This document shows, piece by piece, positions 56,378 to 64,000 of a stretch of 64,000 nt of DNA. The notes beneath the pieces were generated by a model. That model did not search any database. It saw nothing but the letters and a program-made list of their open reading frames with translations, and was not told the DNA's origin. The position numbers and the translations under genes are program-made. This DNA comes from Anaerocolumna cellulosilytica (GTDB lineage Bacteria > Bacillota > Clostridia > Lachnospirales > Lachnospiraceae). The stretch covers positions 1,923,501-1,987,500 of the forward strand of contig NZ_AP023367.1 of the NCBI RefSeq assembly GCF_014218335.1, in the 5' to 3' direction. Each line of letters starts with the position of its first letter. Within the stretch, counting starts at the first letter, position 1.

Positions 56378-57250
56378 ATGACAGAAATAAGACAAAAAAC
56401 TGTTTTAATAACCGGTGCGAGCTCCGGTATGGGAAAGGCTGCAGCTGCTATGTTAGCGGATAAGGGCTTTCGTGTAATCCTGTTATGCAAAAACAAAGAG
56501 CGGGGTGAAAAAGCCCAGGCTGAATTAAAACAGAAAAACCAAAGAAGAGAGTTGGAACTTGCATTATGTGATTTAGGCAGCATGAAGGATATACGCAGAT
56601 TTACCGATGAATGGAACAAAAGAGGGGAAGTACTGGATGTTTTAATTAATAATGCCGGGGTTATTTCCTTAAACCGAAGAGAAACCGAGGATGGTCTTGA
56701 GGAGCAGTTCGGAGTGAACCACATCGGACACTTTTTATTAACGCTGAGACTGCTTGATACTATGAAGCGTGGCAGTAGAATTGTTGTGGTAGCTTCCGGC
56801 GCCCATAGAATCGGGAAAATACATTTTTCCAATTTTAATCTTACTTATGGCTTTCATGTAATAAAGGCTTATAGCCAATCCAAACTTGCCAATGTGTTAT
56901 TTACCAGAGAATTAGCCAGAAGGCTGAAAAACCAAGGAATTACTGTAAACTGCTGCCATCCCGGTGCAGTGGCCACTTCTATGGGGATTGACAGAGAATC
57001 CGGCTTTGGTAAATCCATAACTAGTTTATTAAAGCCTTTTTTCCTTACGCCGGAAGAGGGCGCACAAACTACAGTTTTTTTAGCAACAAGCCCTGCGGTT
57101 CAAAAGGTTACGGGAAAGTATTACTATAAGGAAGCTAAGGAAAAAACCTCCCGTTTGGCTAAGAGCAAATCTCTGGCAGAAAAATTATTTGTACTTAGCG
57201 AAAATATTACAGATGAACGGTTAATTAACCATCTTCCTATAGAACAATAA
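56378..57250 (+). CDS. Short-chain dehydrogenase/reductase, retinol-dehydrogenase-like
   Basis: 290 residues. NAD(P)-binding TGASSGMGK at residues 12-20, NNAG, and the catalytic AYSQSK (YxxxK). The arrangement and CHPGAV after the catalytic lysine match the long SDRs of the retinol dehydrogenase/WW-oxidoreductase group. Substrate unknown. A GAAGGAGGAGG site precedes the ATG; GGGCAG/CTGCCC hairpin (57258-57280) follows. Confidence 0.85.
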   Translation: MTEIRQKTVLITGASSGMGKAAAAMLADKGFRVILLCKNKERGEKAQAELKQKNQRRELELALCDLGSMKDIRRFTDEWNKRGEVLDVLINNAGVISLNRRETEDGLEEQFGVNHIGHFLLTLRLLDTMKRGSRIVVVASGAHRIGKIHFSNFNLTYGFHVIKAYSQSKLANVLFTRELARRLKNQGITVNCCHPGAVATSMGIDRESGFGKSITSLLKPFFLTPEEGAQTTVFLATSPAVQKVTGKYYYKEAKEKTSRLAKSKSLAEKLFVLSENITDERLINHLPIEQ

Positions 57251-57368
57251 GAAGGACGGGCAGAAAAGAACTGCCCTTAAGTACATATTCTATCCGGATA
57301 CAAAAGAAGTAAGAGTGATTAGCATTTCGCTATTGTCTAAATAGAATAAATTCAAAAAGGAGTATAGT

Positions 57369-58154
57369 ATGTCAAATACAGATATGAAGGAAATCATCAA
57401 AGTGCGTCGCGAGGTTATGAAGGAACAAGACACTGAAAACATAACAAGTGACCAGGCCTTGGGACTACCCCAGCCATCCATTGCCAATGAGAAGAAGTCA
57501 GACATGGTTATTGAACTTCCGAATAGTTATGAATCCGTTGTTGTTAATAATAACTTTATGGAAGTTCTAAATAACCGTACCAGTAAGAGAAAGTATTCCG
57601 AAGAAATCATAAGCCTTTTGGAACTTGCATACCTTTTATGGTCAACGCAGGGAGTGAAAAAGGTTATTGGTAAGGAAAGAAAGGCTACTATGCGCACGGT
57701 CGCATCAGCAGGAGCCAGACATCCATTTGAGACTTATTTGTTTGTTAACAGGGTCGAGGGACTGAAACCGGGACTATATCATTATCTTGCTCTAGAGCAT
57801 AAATTAGAGTATCTTGGTGAAGTTAAAGACCAGACGGCGAAGGTTACAGAAGCTTTCGGTGATCAGGAATTTTTTGCAACTGCACCGGTGGGTTTTGTCT
57901 GGACAGTGGTTCCCTACCGTAGTGAATGGCGTTATACTGTGAATGCACAAAAATATGCACTCTTAGATGCAGGGCATGTATGCCAGAACCTGTATCTTGC
58001 GGCAGAATCTATTGGCTGCGGTGCTTGTGCTATCGGTGCCTATGAACAGGATTTGGCTGATAAGCTCCTAGGACTAAGTTCAGAACCAACGAGTGAAAAA
58101 GAGAATGAATTCGTGGTTTATGCCGCATCTGTCGGAAAGCTTCCAAACGAATAA
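57369..58154 (+). CDS. SagB-type nitroreductase-family oxidoreductase
   Basis: 261 residues. NRTSKRKYSEEIISLLELAYLLWSTQGV, SAGARHPFETYLFVN and GLYHYLALEHKLEYLG are the SagB/ThcOx hallmarks; FMN-binding GCGACAIGAYEQD occurs late. SagB-type enzymes oxidise azolines in RiPP pathways, but stand-alone forms with unknown substrates are common in clostridia. No cyclodehydratase or precursor peptide is adjacent, so a RiPP role is not supported. Confidence 0.85.
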   Translation: MSNTDMKEIIKVRREVMKEQDTENITSDQALGLPQPSIANEKKSDMVIELPNSYESVVVNNNFMEVLNNRTSKRKYSEEIISLLELAYLLWSTQGVKKVIGKERKATMRTVASAGARHPFETYLFVNRVEGLKPGLYHYLALEHKLEYLGEVKDQTAKVTEAFGDQEFFATAPVGFVWTVVPYRSEWRYTVNAQKYALLDAGHVCQNLYLAAESIGCGACAIGAYEQDLADKLLGLSSEPTSEKENEFVVYAASVGKLPNE

Positions 58155-58238
58155 ATTATAAAACAGTACGTTGTTTATAGTAGAGGGTAATTACAGCGTA
58201 TCCTACTCAATACCGTAAATTTATAGGAGGACATGTCT

Positions 58239-58520
58239 ATGATTATTGGAACAATGCGCATAACAATTCACACGCCCTGGGTACATTCCTTAAAAGAAAA
58301 AAGAATGGTAGTTAAAAGCCTATGTGCGAAGATTCACAATAAGTTTAATGTTTCTGTTGCAGAGGTAGATGAGCAGGACACACACCAGACAGTTGTACTT
58401 GGAATCGCGGGTGTGGCAGGAGATACCTCTCAGGCAGATAGTATTTTGGATCATGTCCTGCAATATACCGAAGGAAATACAGAGGGTGAAGTAATAAGCG
58501 TAGAGCGGGAACTATTGTAA
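58239..58520 (+). CDS. DUF503 (YlxP-like) small protein
   Basis: 93 residues from ATG 58239, eight bases after AGGAGGAC; ATG 58233 is too close to the site. MRITIHTPWVHSLKEKRMVVKSL and VSVAEVDEQDTHQTVVLGIAGV are the DUF503 signature. YlxP proteins are small dimers linked to ribosome maturation genes in Firmicutes, yet here it follows a SagB-type enzyme. Confidence 0.85.
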   Translation: MIIGTMRITIHTPWVHSLKEKRMVVKSLCAKIHNKFNVSVAEVDEQDTHQTVVLGIAGVAGDTSQADSILDHVLQYTEGNTEGEVISVERELL

Positions 58521-58911
58521 CCCTTAACTTAACCACTACTTAAAAACAACAGGAATACCTCTAACAAGATTAGCTTTCATTGTCAAACAGGGACTGCTAG
58601 GATTACGTCTTGGAAGGAAAATATTACTGGAAAATTGCAAGAACATTTTTTTAGGGTAATTATTGCAATGCTACTGATAGACAAGTCACGGGGTAGGGAG
58701 TAATAAAAAGAGTGTCAAAAGAAGGTATATTTCTAAAGGATACGGAGGATTGTTATCTGCCCTAGAATGCCCATGAATACGGCATAAGGCTTTTTTTGCA
58801 TCAGTAATACAAGGGATGATAAGCTAGAAAGAGCGATAAAGGCAATTAGAAGGTGCCTTGAACCATATGTGGAGCAGGAAAAGCAATAGTAGGAATGAAG
58901 AAAAAGATAGA
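58521..58911. other. Intergenic region without recognisable genes
   Basis: About 390 bases with no frame carrying a ribosome-binding site and no clear promoter or hairpin. It precedes the decayed ABC locus and may be remnant sequence. Confidence 0.3.
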
Positions 58912-58963
58912 AGAAGCCTATATATTTGGTGCATACAATTAAATATGCAAGGCTTTTTCTATG
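58912..58963. terminator. Terminator next to the 23-residue peptide gene
   Basis: AAGCCT / AGGCTT outer stem with inner GCATA / TATGC, T-rich on both strands. It would end the minus-strand peptide transcript. Confidence 0.5.
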
Positions 58964-58974
58964 TAAATATTAAG

Positions 58975-59046
58975 CTAAATAAGAATCTGTAAGATTCCAC
59001 TTAAAGTTCCAAGGCCTCCAAGTATTAATTCAATAGCGTTTTCCAT
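58975..59046 (-). CDS. Small hydrophobic peptide, 23 residues
   Basis: Reads MENAIELILGG followed by LGTLSGILQILI; a single predicted helix with a glycine stripe, two acidic residues near the start and no lysine or arginine. TGGAGGCAGTATA gives a good ribosome-binding site, and a terminator follows. It is divergent from, and directly next to, the remnant of an ABC transporter of the antimicrobial-resistance type. It could be a bacteriocin-like, toxin or signalling peptide; the sequence alone does not decide. Confidence 0.45.
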   Translation of the reverse strand: MENAIELILGGLGTLSGILQILI

Positions 59047-59063
59047 TATACTGCCTCCATTGT

Positions 59064-59538
59064 ACTTTTTCGCAGAAAGAAATTATAAGAAATTTTAACA
59101 TGAAGGTTCCAAAAAGGTCTATTTATGGTTTGTTAGGTCCTAATGGTGCTGGTAAAACCACCGTTTTTAAGCTTTTAATGGGCTTACTTACTCCAACTGC
59201 GGGTAATATACGTATTTCAGGTATGGATACCATATCCTCCAGGAGTTTTGACCGCAGCTGCAACAGGAATGGTTGCCTTAGGTATCGGTTTTATAAAAAA
59301 ATCAGTACCCTCCACCATACTGTCAGCTGTTTTAATCTCTTCTTTCTTCAGCAACATTATGTTTAATGTCGTTCAATCACAAAATCACTTCGATTTACTC
59401 CCTCTGGTTTTTATGATTATCGCTGTTGCTGCCGGAACTATTGTAACGCTTCTGCTGGCACAAACTATAACTAATAAAGGCTGCTTTTGTCAAATCATTT
59501 TTAAGAAAACAGACAGCAAATTTTTGCTGTCTGTTTAG
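59064..59538 (+). pseudogene. Composite remnant of an ABC ATPase and ABC-2 permease
   Basis: From about 59064 the frame reads SQKEIIRNFNMKVPKRSIYG then LLGPNGAGKTTVFKLL, the start of a BcrA-type ATPase with Walker A but no start codon. Near 59225-59245, after ISGMD, the homology jumps frame into the C-terminal part of a membrane protein (TAAATGMVALGIGFIKKS…FMIIAVAAGTIVTLLLAQ) that continues to the stop at 59538. The best reading is an internal deletion that joined the 5' part of the ATPase gene to the 3' part of the permease gene. A strong terminator is retained. Confidence 0.7.
59507..59536 (+). terminator. Terminator of the decayed ABC operon
   Basis: 14-bp perfect stem AAACAGACAGCAAA / TTTGCTGTCTGTTT with a two-base gap; it overlaps the permease stop region. 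Confidence 0.75.
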
Positions 59539-59575
59539 TGGATTTCAATTCAAAATGAAACTAGGAAAAAGGTAT

Positions 59576-60460
59576 TCAGATCTTAACAAGAGGCATATAC
59601 AAATCAATACCACCTGTATGGCTGGCATTATCATCAAATCCCAAATGTTCTTCCAGCCATTGATGTGAACCAAAGATGTATTTGCTATCCTTAAGCCAGC
59701 TATTAAATCTCTTCCAGGCATTCGCAATTTCATCACCGAAATCACTCTTGCCATTTCTCCTGACATTGGTTACTGCATAAAGACCGCCTTCCAAGATTTT
59801 TTCTTTTACCAGGCTATCTTTGAATGTAAAATCTTTATCCAGAGTAACGCATACTTCATAACCATATTCCAGCTGGTCGGGAGAAGATGGACTGGGGTTA
59901 TTAAATCCGAAGATTCGAAGCTTATCTTTATTAATATTTAGTCCACTTTCCAGAACCCATTTCGTCATAACCTGAAAAGCATGTGTTTCTGGATCTTTTC
60001 CGAAATAGCAGAAGGAGGCTGTTCGAATCGGTTCCATTTCTTTTAAAACTTTAATATCAGGGTACTTCTCAAGAAGCTCTGTGTTTTGAATCTCAAAATA
60101 TTTATCCATAAGATTTATCCTTTCAAAATAATACATGGATTTTGTAGTTTTGTAATCGCTGGGTAAAAGTCCAGTAGTTCGCTTAAAGGCCCTTGAAAAG
60201 CTGTCTCCGCTTTCATAATCATAGGTGAGTGCCAGACTAAGAATTGTCATAGAGCCTTCTATGAGTATAGGAGCAGCCAGGCTTATCCTTCGGCACCGAA
60301 TATAATTTTTTACGGTATAACCCGTCAAGGAAAAAAACATCCGGTAAAAATTTGATACGGACATAAAGGCAGTCTGGGCAGCCCTAGAAATACTGATTTT
60401 ATTTTCAAGGTTTGCTTCAATATAATCAATGGATTTTTGTACTCTCTCGTAGTAATTCAT
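59576..60460 (-). CDS. AraC-family regulator with GyrI-like effector domain
   Basis: 294 residues: AraC double HTH at the N-terminus (about 8-105; ISISRAAQTAFMSVSNFYRMFF, YDYESGDSFSRAFKRTTGLLPSDY) and a GyrI-like/Rob-type small-molecule domain (about 135-294, with GYEVCVTLDKDF and GGLYAVTNVRR). Rob/SoxS/BmrR-like sensors of this type often control multidrug efflux. The adjacent ABC remnant may have been its target; that is inference. It is convergent with the remnant. Confidence 0.88.
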   Translation of the reverse strand: MNYYERVQKSIDYIEANLENKISISRAAQTAFMSVSNFYRMFFSLTGYTVKNYIRCRRISLAAPILIEGSMTILSLALTYDYESGDSFSRAFKRTTGLLPSDYKTTKSMYYFERINLMDKYFEIQNTELLEKYPDIKVLKEMEPIRTASFCYFGKDPETHAFQVMTKWVLESGLNINKDKLRIFGFNNPSPSSPDQLEYGYEVCVTLDKDFTFKDSLVKEKILEGGLYAVTNVRRNGKSDFGDEIANAWKRFNSWLKDSKYIFGSHQWLEEHLGFDDNASHTGGIDLYMPLVKI

Positions 60461-60651
60461 GGGGAGCGCTCCGTTTCTCTTAAGATAAACTTATGATACC
60501 ATAGAAGAGTGTATTATGTCCGACATTTTTTCTAAATATTTAAGAAGTTTTCTTATATGGTTTGAATTATTCTATATCAGAACAAAAATCCAGCAGGAGG
60601 AATTCATCACTTACTTTATTACTTTTACTGACAATTTTTTTGTGATTATAA

Positions 60652-60690
60652 AAAGGTGCTTCCTGTATTCTTATCACAGGGAGCACCTTT
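60652..60690 (-). terminator. Terminator after ridA
   Basis: Stem AAAGGTGCTTCCTGT / ACAGGGAGCACCTTT (one mismatch), followed on the minus strand by TTTTTATA. Confidence 0.75.
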
Positions 60691-60718
60691 CTTTATCAGG
60701 GTAACAGTATGGCATAAA

Positions 60719-61114
60719 TTACTTAGCGGCCCATATCTCAATTTCTAATTTTATTTCTTCAAGCCCTAAAGCATTGACATAGGCAACGGTCATGGAAGGA
60801 GAGGGTTTACCGAAAAAATCGTCGTATACATTATAAAAATACGCCCAGTCAATTTCTTCTGTCGCCCATATATTTACTTTTATTACGTTACCTGGCGTTA
60901 AATCGATGCTTTTTAACAGGTTTGATATATTTAAAAATGTATTGTCCACTTGTTGATTAAAATCTTTTGGGATAATCCCTTCTAAATCTGCTCCAATCTG
61001 CCCTGAAAAAGTATAAAAGGTGGCGTTGGGCTCTATTTTGGTTATATGTGTATAATTACCTACTGCTTTGCTAATCTTTGAAGAATCTAATCTGCTTACT
61101 ACTTTATGGTTCAT
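60719..61114 (-). CDS. RidA/YjgF/Rid-family protein
   Basis: 131 residues from ATG 61114, after AAAGGATTTT. The core segments FYTFSGQIGADLEG, NVIKVNIWATEEIDW and PSPSMTVAYVNALGLEEIKLEIEIWA fit the Rid family, although the canonical substrate-binding Arg region (usually RxxVxV near the end) reads MTVAYV, so imine deaminase activity is uncertain. Trimeric Rid proteins remove reactive enamines/imines. A short peptide frame and a hairpin lie upstream on the same strand. Confidence 0.82.
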   Translation of the reverse strand: MNHKVVSRLDSSKISKAVGNYTHITKIEPNATFYTFSGQIGADLEGIIPKDFNQQVDNTFLNISNLLKSIDLTPGNVIKVNIWATEEIDWAYFYNVYDDFFGKPSPSMTVAYVNALGLEEIKLEIEIWAAK

Positions 61115-61145
61115 GTTCAAAATCCTTTCTGTATTGGGATAATAT

Positions 61146-61196
61146 AATTTCTATCACTAAGTTCGTTTTACAAAATTTATACTTAGTTATCCATTG
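61146..61196 (-). promoter_or_regulatory. Hairpin between the leader peptide and ridA
   Basis: TTTCTATC…GATAGAAA (outer) and ACTAAGT…ACTTAGT (inner) form an interrupted stem just 5' of ridA; probably a translational control or spacer structure. Confidence 0.45.
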
Positions 61197-61204
61197 ATAG
61201 AAAC

Positions 61205-61273
61205 TTATTTATCAAAAACAGAAATGGAGTGTTTATGCATTGAAAGGATTTTTGAATAGAAACAATCTTTCAT
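61205..61273 (-). CDS. Short leader-like peptide upstream of ridA, 22 residues
   Basis: ATG at 61273 is six bases after a perfect AGGAGG and downstream of a consensus promoter. It begins MKDCFYSKILSMHK and ends FDK, hydrophilic with one cysteine. It may be translated as a leader controlling ridA or be an independent small protein; nothing else supports a function. Confidence 0.4.
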   Translation of the reverse strand: MKDCFYSKILSMHKHSISVFDK

Positions 61274-61300
61274 TTCACACCTCCTAAAGTATTACTAAGT

Positions 61301-61329
61301 AATATAACTAATCCTCATTAAATTGTCAA
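61301..61329 (-). promoter_or_regulatory. Consensus promoter upstream of the leader peptide and ridA
   Basis: Minus strand TTGACA (61329-61324), 17 bases, TATATT (61306-61301). The 13-base palindrome ATTACT-A-AGTAAT (61291-61303) overlaps the -10 end, a possible operator. Confidence 0.7.
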
Positions 61330-61384
61330 TAATAAATGGTGTTGCTAAGTGGTGATTCCTGTTTTAGAGAAGTTGTAAGGGTTG

Positions 61385-61412
61385 ACTTGTCTTTTTTTAG
61401 TCTTTTGATATA
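61385..61412 (+). promoter_or_regulatory. Promoter of the TetM-like gene
   Basis: TTGTCT, about 16 bases, TATAAT. The transcript would carry a ~210-base leader with a small hairpin AATACC / GGTATT near 61530-61550, but I do not see a clear terminator in it. Confidence 0.45.
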
Positions 61413-61625
61413 ATTAAATTTTAAACATATGGTACAGGATAAGAATCAAACCAGGTTTATTATATCGAAGACGGAAGACAGTCATACAAATGTGTTTACT
61501 ACCATAATACGATAAATTTGTAAAATACCGAAATTACTGGTATTATAGTAGAGTAAAACTAAAAATACAGGTATTAAAACTGTGGTTTTGCAACTAGATG
61601 AAAAATGAAGGATTTGAAATAGATT

Positions 61626-64000
61626 ATGAGTAAACTAGTCATTGGGATATTAGCACATGTGGATGCCGGCAAGACAACTTTATCAGAAAGTATATTATAT
61701 CATTGCGGGAAAATCGGGAGATTGGGCAGAGTAGATAACAAAGACGCTTATCTAGATACTTATGAGCTTGAAAAAGCCAGAGGAATCACCATTTTTTCAA
61801 AGCAAGCTGTTATAGAGACTGGTAATCTAAAGATTACCTTATTAGACACCCCAGGACATGTAGACTTTTCAGCGGAAATGGAGAGAACCTTACAGGTGCT
61901 TGATTATGCCTTATTAGTAATTAGTGGAGCAGACGGGGTGCAAGGACATACGAAGACCCTGTGGCGTCTCCTTAAGAGATACCAGATACCTGTATTCTTA
62001 TTTGTAAATAAGATGGATCAGCCTGGAACAAATAAGGATCAGCTGATAAAAGAAATAAAAAGTCAACTGGATGACGGTTGTATCCCATTCGAACACGCAG
62101 GGAGTGATTATTTTTATGACCAACTGGCTATGTGTGATGAAATTTTATTGGAAACCTATTTGGAGACAGGTAGTATTAAGAAAGAGCAAATAATTGAAGC
62201 TGTAAAGGTACGAAAAGTATTCCCCTGTTTTTTCGGCTCGGCACTAAAATTAGAAGGGGTAGAGCAGTTCATTAAAGGTATTCAAACGTATACAGCGGTA
62301 CTTGACTACCCGGACGAGTTCGGGGCTAAAGTGTTTAAAATAACAAGAGATGAACAGGGAAACCGTCTTACCCACATGAAGCTTACCGGCGGCAGGCTTA
62401 AGATAAGAGATACTATATCAAATGGCGACTGGGAAGAGAAAGTAAATCAGATTCGAGTGTATTCTGGACAAAAATTTGAGGCATTAAATGAAGCAGAAGC
62501 AGGAACTGTAATTGCAGTAGCCGGACTTAGTAAGACCAGACCGGGAGAAGGACTGGGAGCAGAAAAGGCTTCCGATATTCCAGTATTAGAGCCGGTGCTG
62601 TCCTATCAGATTATTCTGCCAATGGACTGTGACCCAAGAGCGATACTTCCTAAGCTGCGAACGATTGAAGAAGAAGAACCGGAACTTCATATTGTTTGGG
62701 AGGAACAGCTCCAGGAGATTCAAGTTCAGATAATGGGAGAAGTACAGATTGAAATACTGCAAAGTCTGATAAAGGAACGGTTTGGAGTGGAGGTATCCTT
62801 TGATGCCGGAAGAATTGTATATAAAGAAACCATTGCTGGTACCGTAGAAGGGGTAGGACACTTTGAACCATTACGGCATTATGCGGAAGTACATTTGCTA
62901 TTAGAGCCGGGAAAACCAGGCAGTGGTTTACAGTATGGGACAGATTGCAGTGAAGACATTCTGGGCAAAAGCTGGCAGAGGCTGATAATAACCCATCTTG
63001 AGGAAAAAGTGCATAAGGGTGTACTGACAGGTTCCCCTATTACAGATATGAGGATTACTCTGGTATCCGGGCGTGCCCACAATAAACATACAGAAGGCGG
63101 AGATTTTAGAGAAGCTACTTACCGGGCAGTTCGTCAGGGGTTAAAAGAAGCAGAATCCATAGTATTAGAACCATACTATGCCTTTCAATTAGAATTACCG
63201 GAAAAAATGGTTGGAAGAGCCATGACTGATATTGAGAAAATGTCCGGTACCTGTGAGATATCCCAAACTTATGATGGAATGACAGTTCTTACAGGAAGTG
63301 CTCCTGTAATTACCATGAGGAATTATCAGAAGGAAGTGATTGCTTATACGAAAGGCGTTGGGAGGCTGTTTTGTAGTTTAAAAGGTTACGAACCTTGTCA
63401 TAATACAGAGGAAGTCACTGGTAATTTGGGTTACGATTCGGAAAGAGATATTGAAAATCCTACAGCTTCCGTATTTTGTACCCATGGAACAGGATTTTTA
63501 GTCCCTTGGGATGAAGTGAAGAATTATATGCATATAGAAAGCTATTTTCAGAAAAAAGAAAGTATAGCAGAGAAGGAAGTTAAAAATCAAACACCTTACA
63601 CAGAGGAGAAGTGGATTAGTTTAGAGGAGATTGATAGTATCATCGGCAATATATCCTATGCAAACCAAGGGAAAAAATCAGTTTGGAAAAAACGGAAAAC
63701 TGCCCATGAAAGCTTTTACGATACGGTTCATTATAGCAACAGGCAGACAGAAAAGAAGGAAGAATATCTTCTGGTGGACGGATACAATATTATATATGCT
63801 TGGGAAGAACTCAAGGTGCTTGCAGATGAAAATATGGATGCAGCCCGAATCCGATTGCTGGATGTACTAAGCAATTATCAGGGAATTCGAAAATGTCAGA
63901 TAATTGTCGTCTTTGATGCATATCGTGTTGAAGGACACCAAGAGGAAATGATTGATTACCATAATATCCATATGGTATTTACAAAAGAAGCACAAACGGC
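61626..64000 (+). CDS. TetM/EF-G-like GTPase fused to a YacP/Rae1-like NYN nuclease domain (3' end outside)
   Basis: 791 codons visible and still open. G1 AHVDAGKTT, G2 ARGITIF, G3 DTPGHVDF, G4 NKMD and G5 GSAL define a translation GTPase; the later domains follow the ribosomal-protection (TetM/TetO) order, with SGRAHNKHTEGGDF in domain IV. From about residue 710 a second unit begins: LLVDGYNIIYAWEEL, RLLDVLSNYQ, IIVVFDAYRVEG, then TKEAQTA. That is the YacP/Rae1 NYN pattern with two acidic active-site residues. Rae1 cuts mRNA in the ribosomal A site, so one chain combines A-site GTPase and A-site nuclease modules. The domain calls are secure, the joint function is inference. Confidence 0.88.
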   Translation, partial: MSKLVIGILAHVDAGKTTLSESILYHCGKIGRLGRVDNKDAYLDTYELEKARGITIFSKQAVIETGNLKITLLDTPGHVDFSAEMERTLQVLDYALLVISGADGVQGHTKTLWRLLKRYQIPVFLFVNKMDQPGTNKDQLIKEIKSQLDDGCIPFEHAGSDYFYDQLAMCDEILLETYLETGSIKKEQIIEAVKVRKVFPCFFGSALKLEGVEQFIKGIQTYTAVLDYPDEFGAKVFKITRDEQGNRLTHMKLTGGRLKIRDTISNGDWEEKVNQIRVYSGQKFEALNEAEAGTVIAVAGLSKTRPGEGLGAEKASDIPVLEPVLSYQIILPMDCDPRAILPKLRTIEEEEPELHIVWEEQLQEIQVQIMGEVQIEILQSLIKERFGVEVSFDAGRIVYKETIAGTVEGVGHFEPLRHYAEVHLLLEPGKPGSGLQYGTDCSEDILGKSWQRLIITHLEEKVHKGVLTGSPITDMRITLVSGRAHNKHTEGGDFREATYRAVRQGLKEAESIVLEPYYAFQLELPEKMVGRAMTDIEKMSGTCEISQTYDGMTVLTGSAPVITMRNYQKEVIAYTKGVGRLFCSLKGYEPCHNTEEVTGNLGYDSERDIENPTASVFCTHGTGFLVPWDEVKNYMHIESYFQKKESIAEKEVKNQTPYTEEKWISLEEIDSIIGNISYANQGKKSVWKKRKTAHESFYDTVHYSNRQTEKKEEYLLVDGYNIIYAWEELKVLADENMDAARIRLLDVLSNYQGIRKCQIIVVFDAYRVEGHQEEMIDYHNIHMVFTKEAQT

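Noticed and set aside
57369-58154. RiPP azole/azoline cluster around the SagB-type enzyme
   Set aside because: No cyclodehydratase, YcaO protein or precursor peptide is adjacent.
61626-64000. Simple tetracycline-resistance gene call for the last gene
   Set aside because: The C-terminal NYN domain and divergent sequence argue against an ordinary tet(M)-type resistance determinant.

Overview
The window is low-GC Gram-positive DNA. Strong AGGAGG-type ribosome-binding sites, sigma-A promoters, a T-box, BglG-type antitermination sites, a GerMN protein and many ABC transporters point to an anaerobic, probably spore-forming clostridium; the protein styles look most like Lachnospiraceae. That assignment is inference, because no rRNA or other marker lies in the window.

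Layout. 1-3.3 kb: the end of a GerMN protein, then a promoter, a preQ1-I-like riboswitch and terminator, and a three-gene queuosine/queuine salvage operon (hydrolase, ECF S component, radical SAM lyase). 3.4-8.1 kb: a beta-glucoside PTS locus with LicT-type antiterminator, two RAT/terminator pairs, GH1 phospho-beta-glucosidase and PTS IIBCA. 8.4-16.6 kb: a MacB-like ABC transporter, superoxide dismutase, esterases, a small-molecule kinase, an acetate transporter and small proteins. 16.6-19.2 kb: a MerR regulator and an ABC exporter behind a textbook MerR promoter. 19.4-33.6 kb: mostly housekeeping and metabolism (LysR, YfcE, aspartokinase, a second-type ClpP behind an AraC-like protein, LUD protein, GH42 beta-galactosidase, flavodoxin-type reductases, SerS with T-box, ZIP transporter). 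33.7-36.2 kb: a MarR-controlled nitroreductase group. 37.5-44.3 kb: an iron locus (FecCDE-like importer without a binding protein, an ABC exporter, an AraC regulator and a DtxR-type regulator) with a Fur-like box, two matching DtxR-like palindromes and AraC-type direct repeats. 44.6-50.9 kb: GNAT, a UvrC-like nuclease, an XRE regulator with 28-residue repeats and a heterodimeric ABC exporter. 51.3-53.5 kb: HflX, then a Mn2+ riboswitch and MntP. 53.5-59.5 kb: an accessory stretch with a uvsE remnant, a complete ISAs1-type IS with target duplication, enzymes and a decayed ABC locus beside a 23-residue peptide. 59.5-64 kb: AraC/GyrI regulator, RidA, and a TetM-like GTPase fused to a YacP/Rae1-like NYN nuclease domain, cut by the right edge.

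The most unusual signal is a recurring RNA architecture. Four leaders (before the GH1 gene, the siderophore permease operon, the DtxR gene and the ABC exporter pair) share an H-type pseudoknot: stem1, an A-rich linker, a conserved GAAAGGA, stem2, stem1', stem2', start codon. The stem sequences differ between copies but stay complementary. At least two of these genes have no local Shine-Dalgarno, while GAAAGGA is complementary to the usual 3' end of Firmicutes 16S rRNA. Stem2 would place this remote Shine-Dalgarno next to the start codon. This suggests either a pseudoknot-bridged translation-initiation element or an undescribed riboswitch class.
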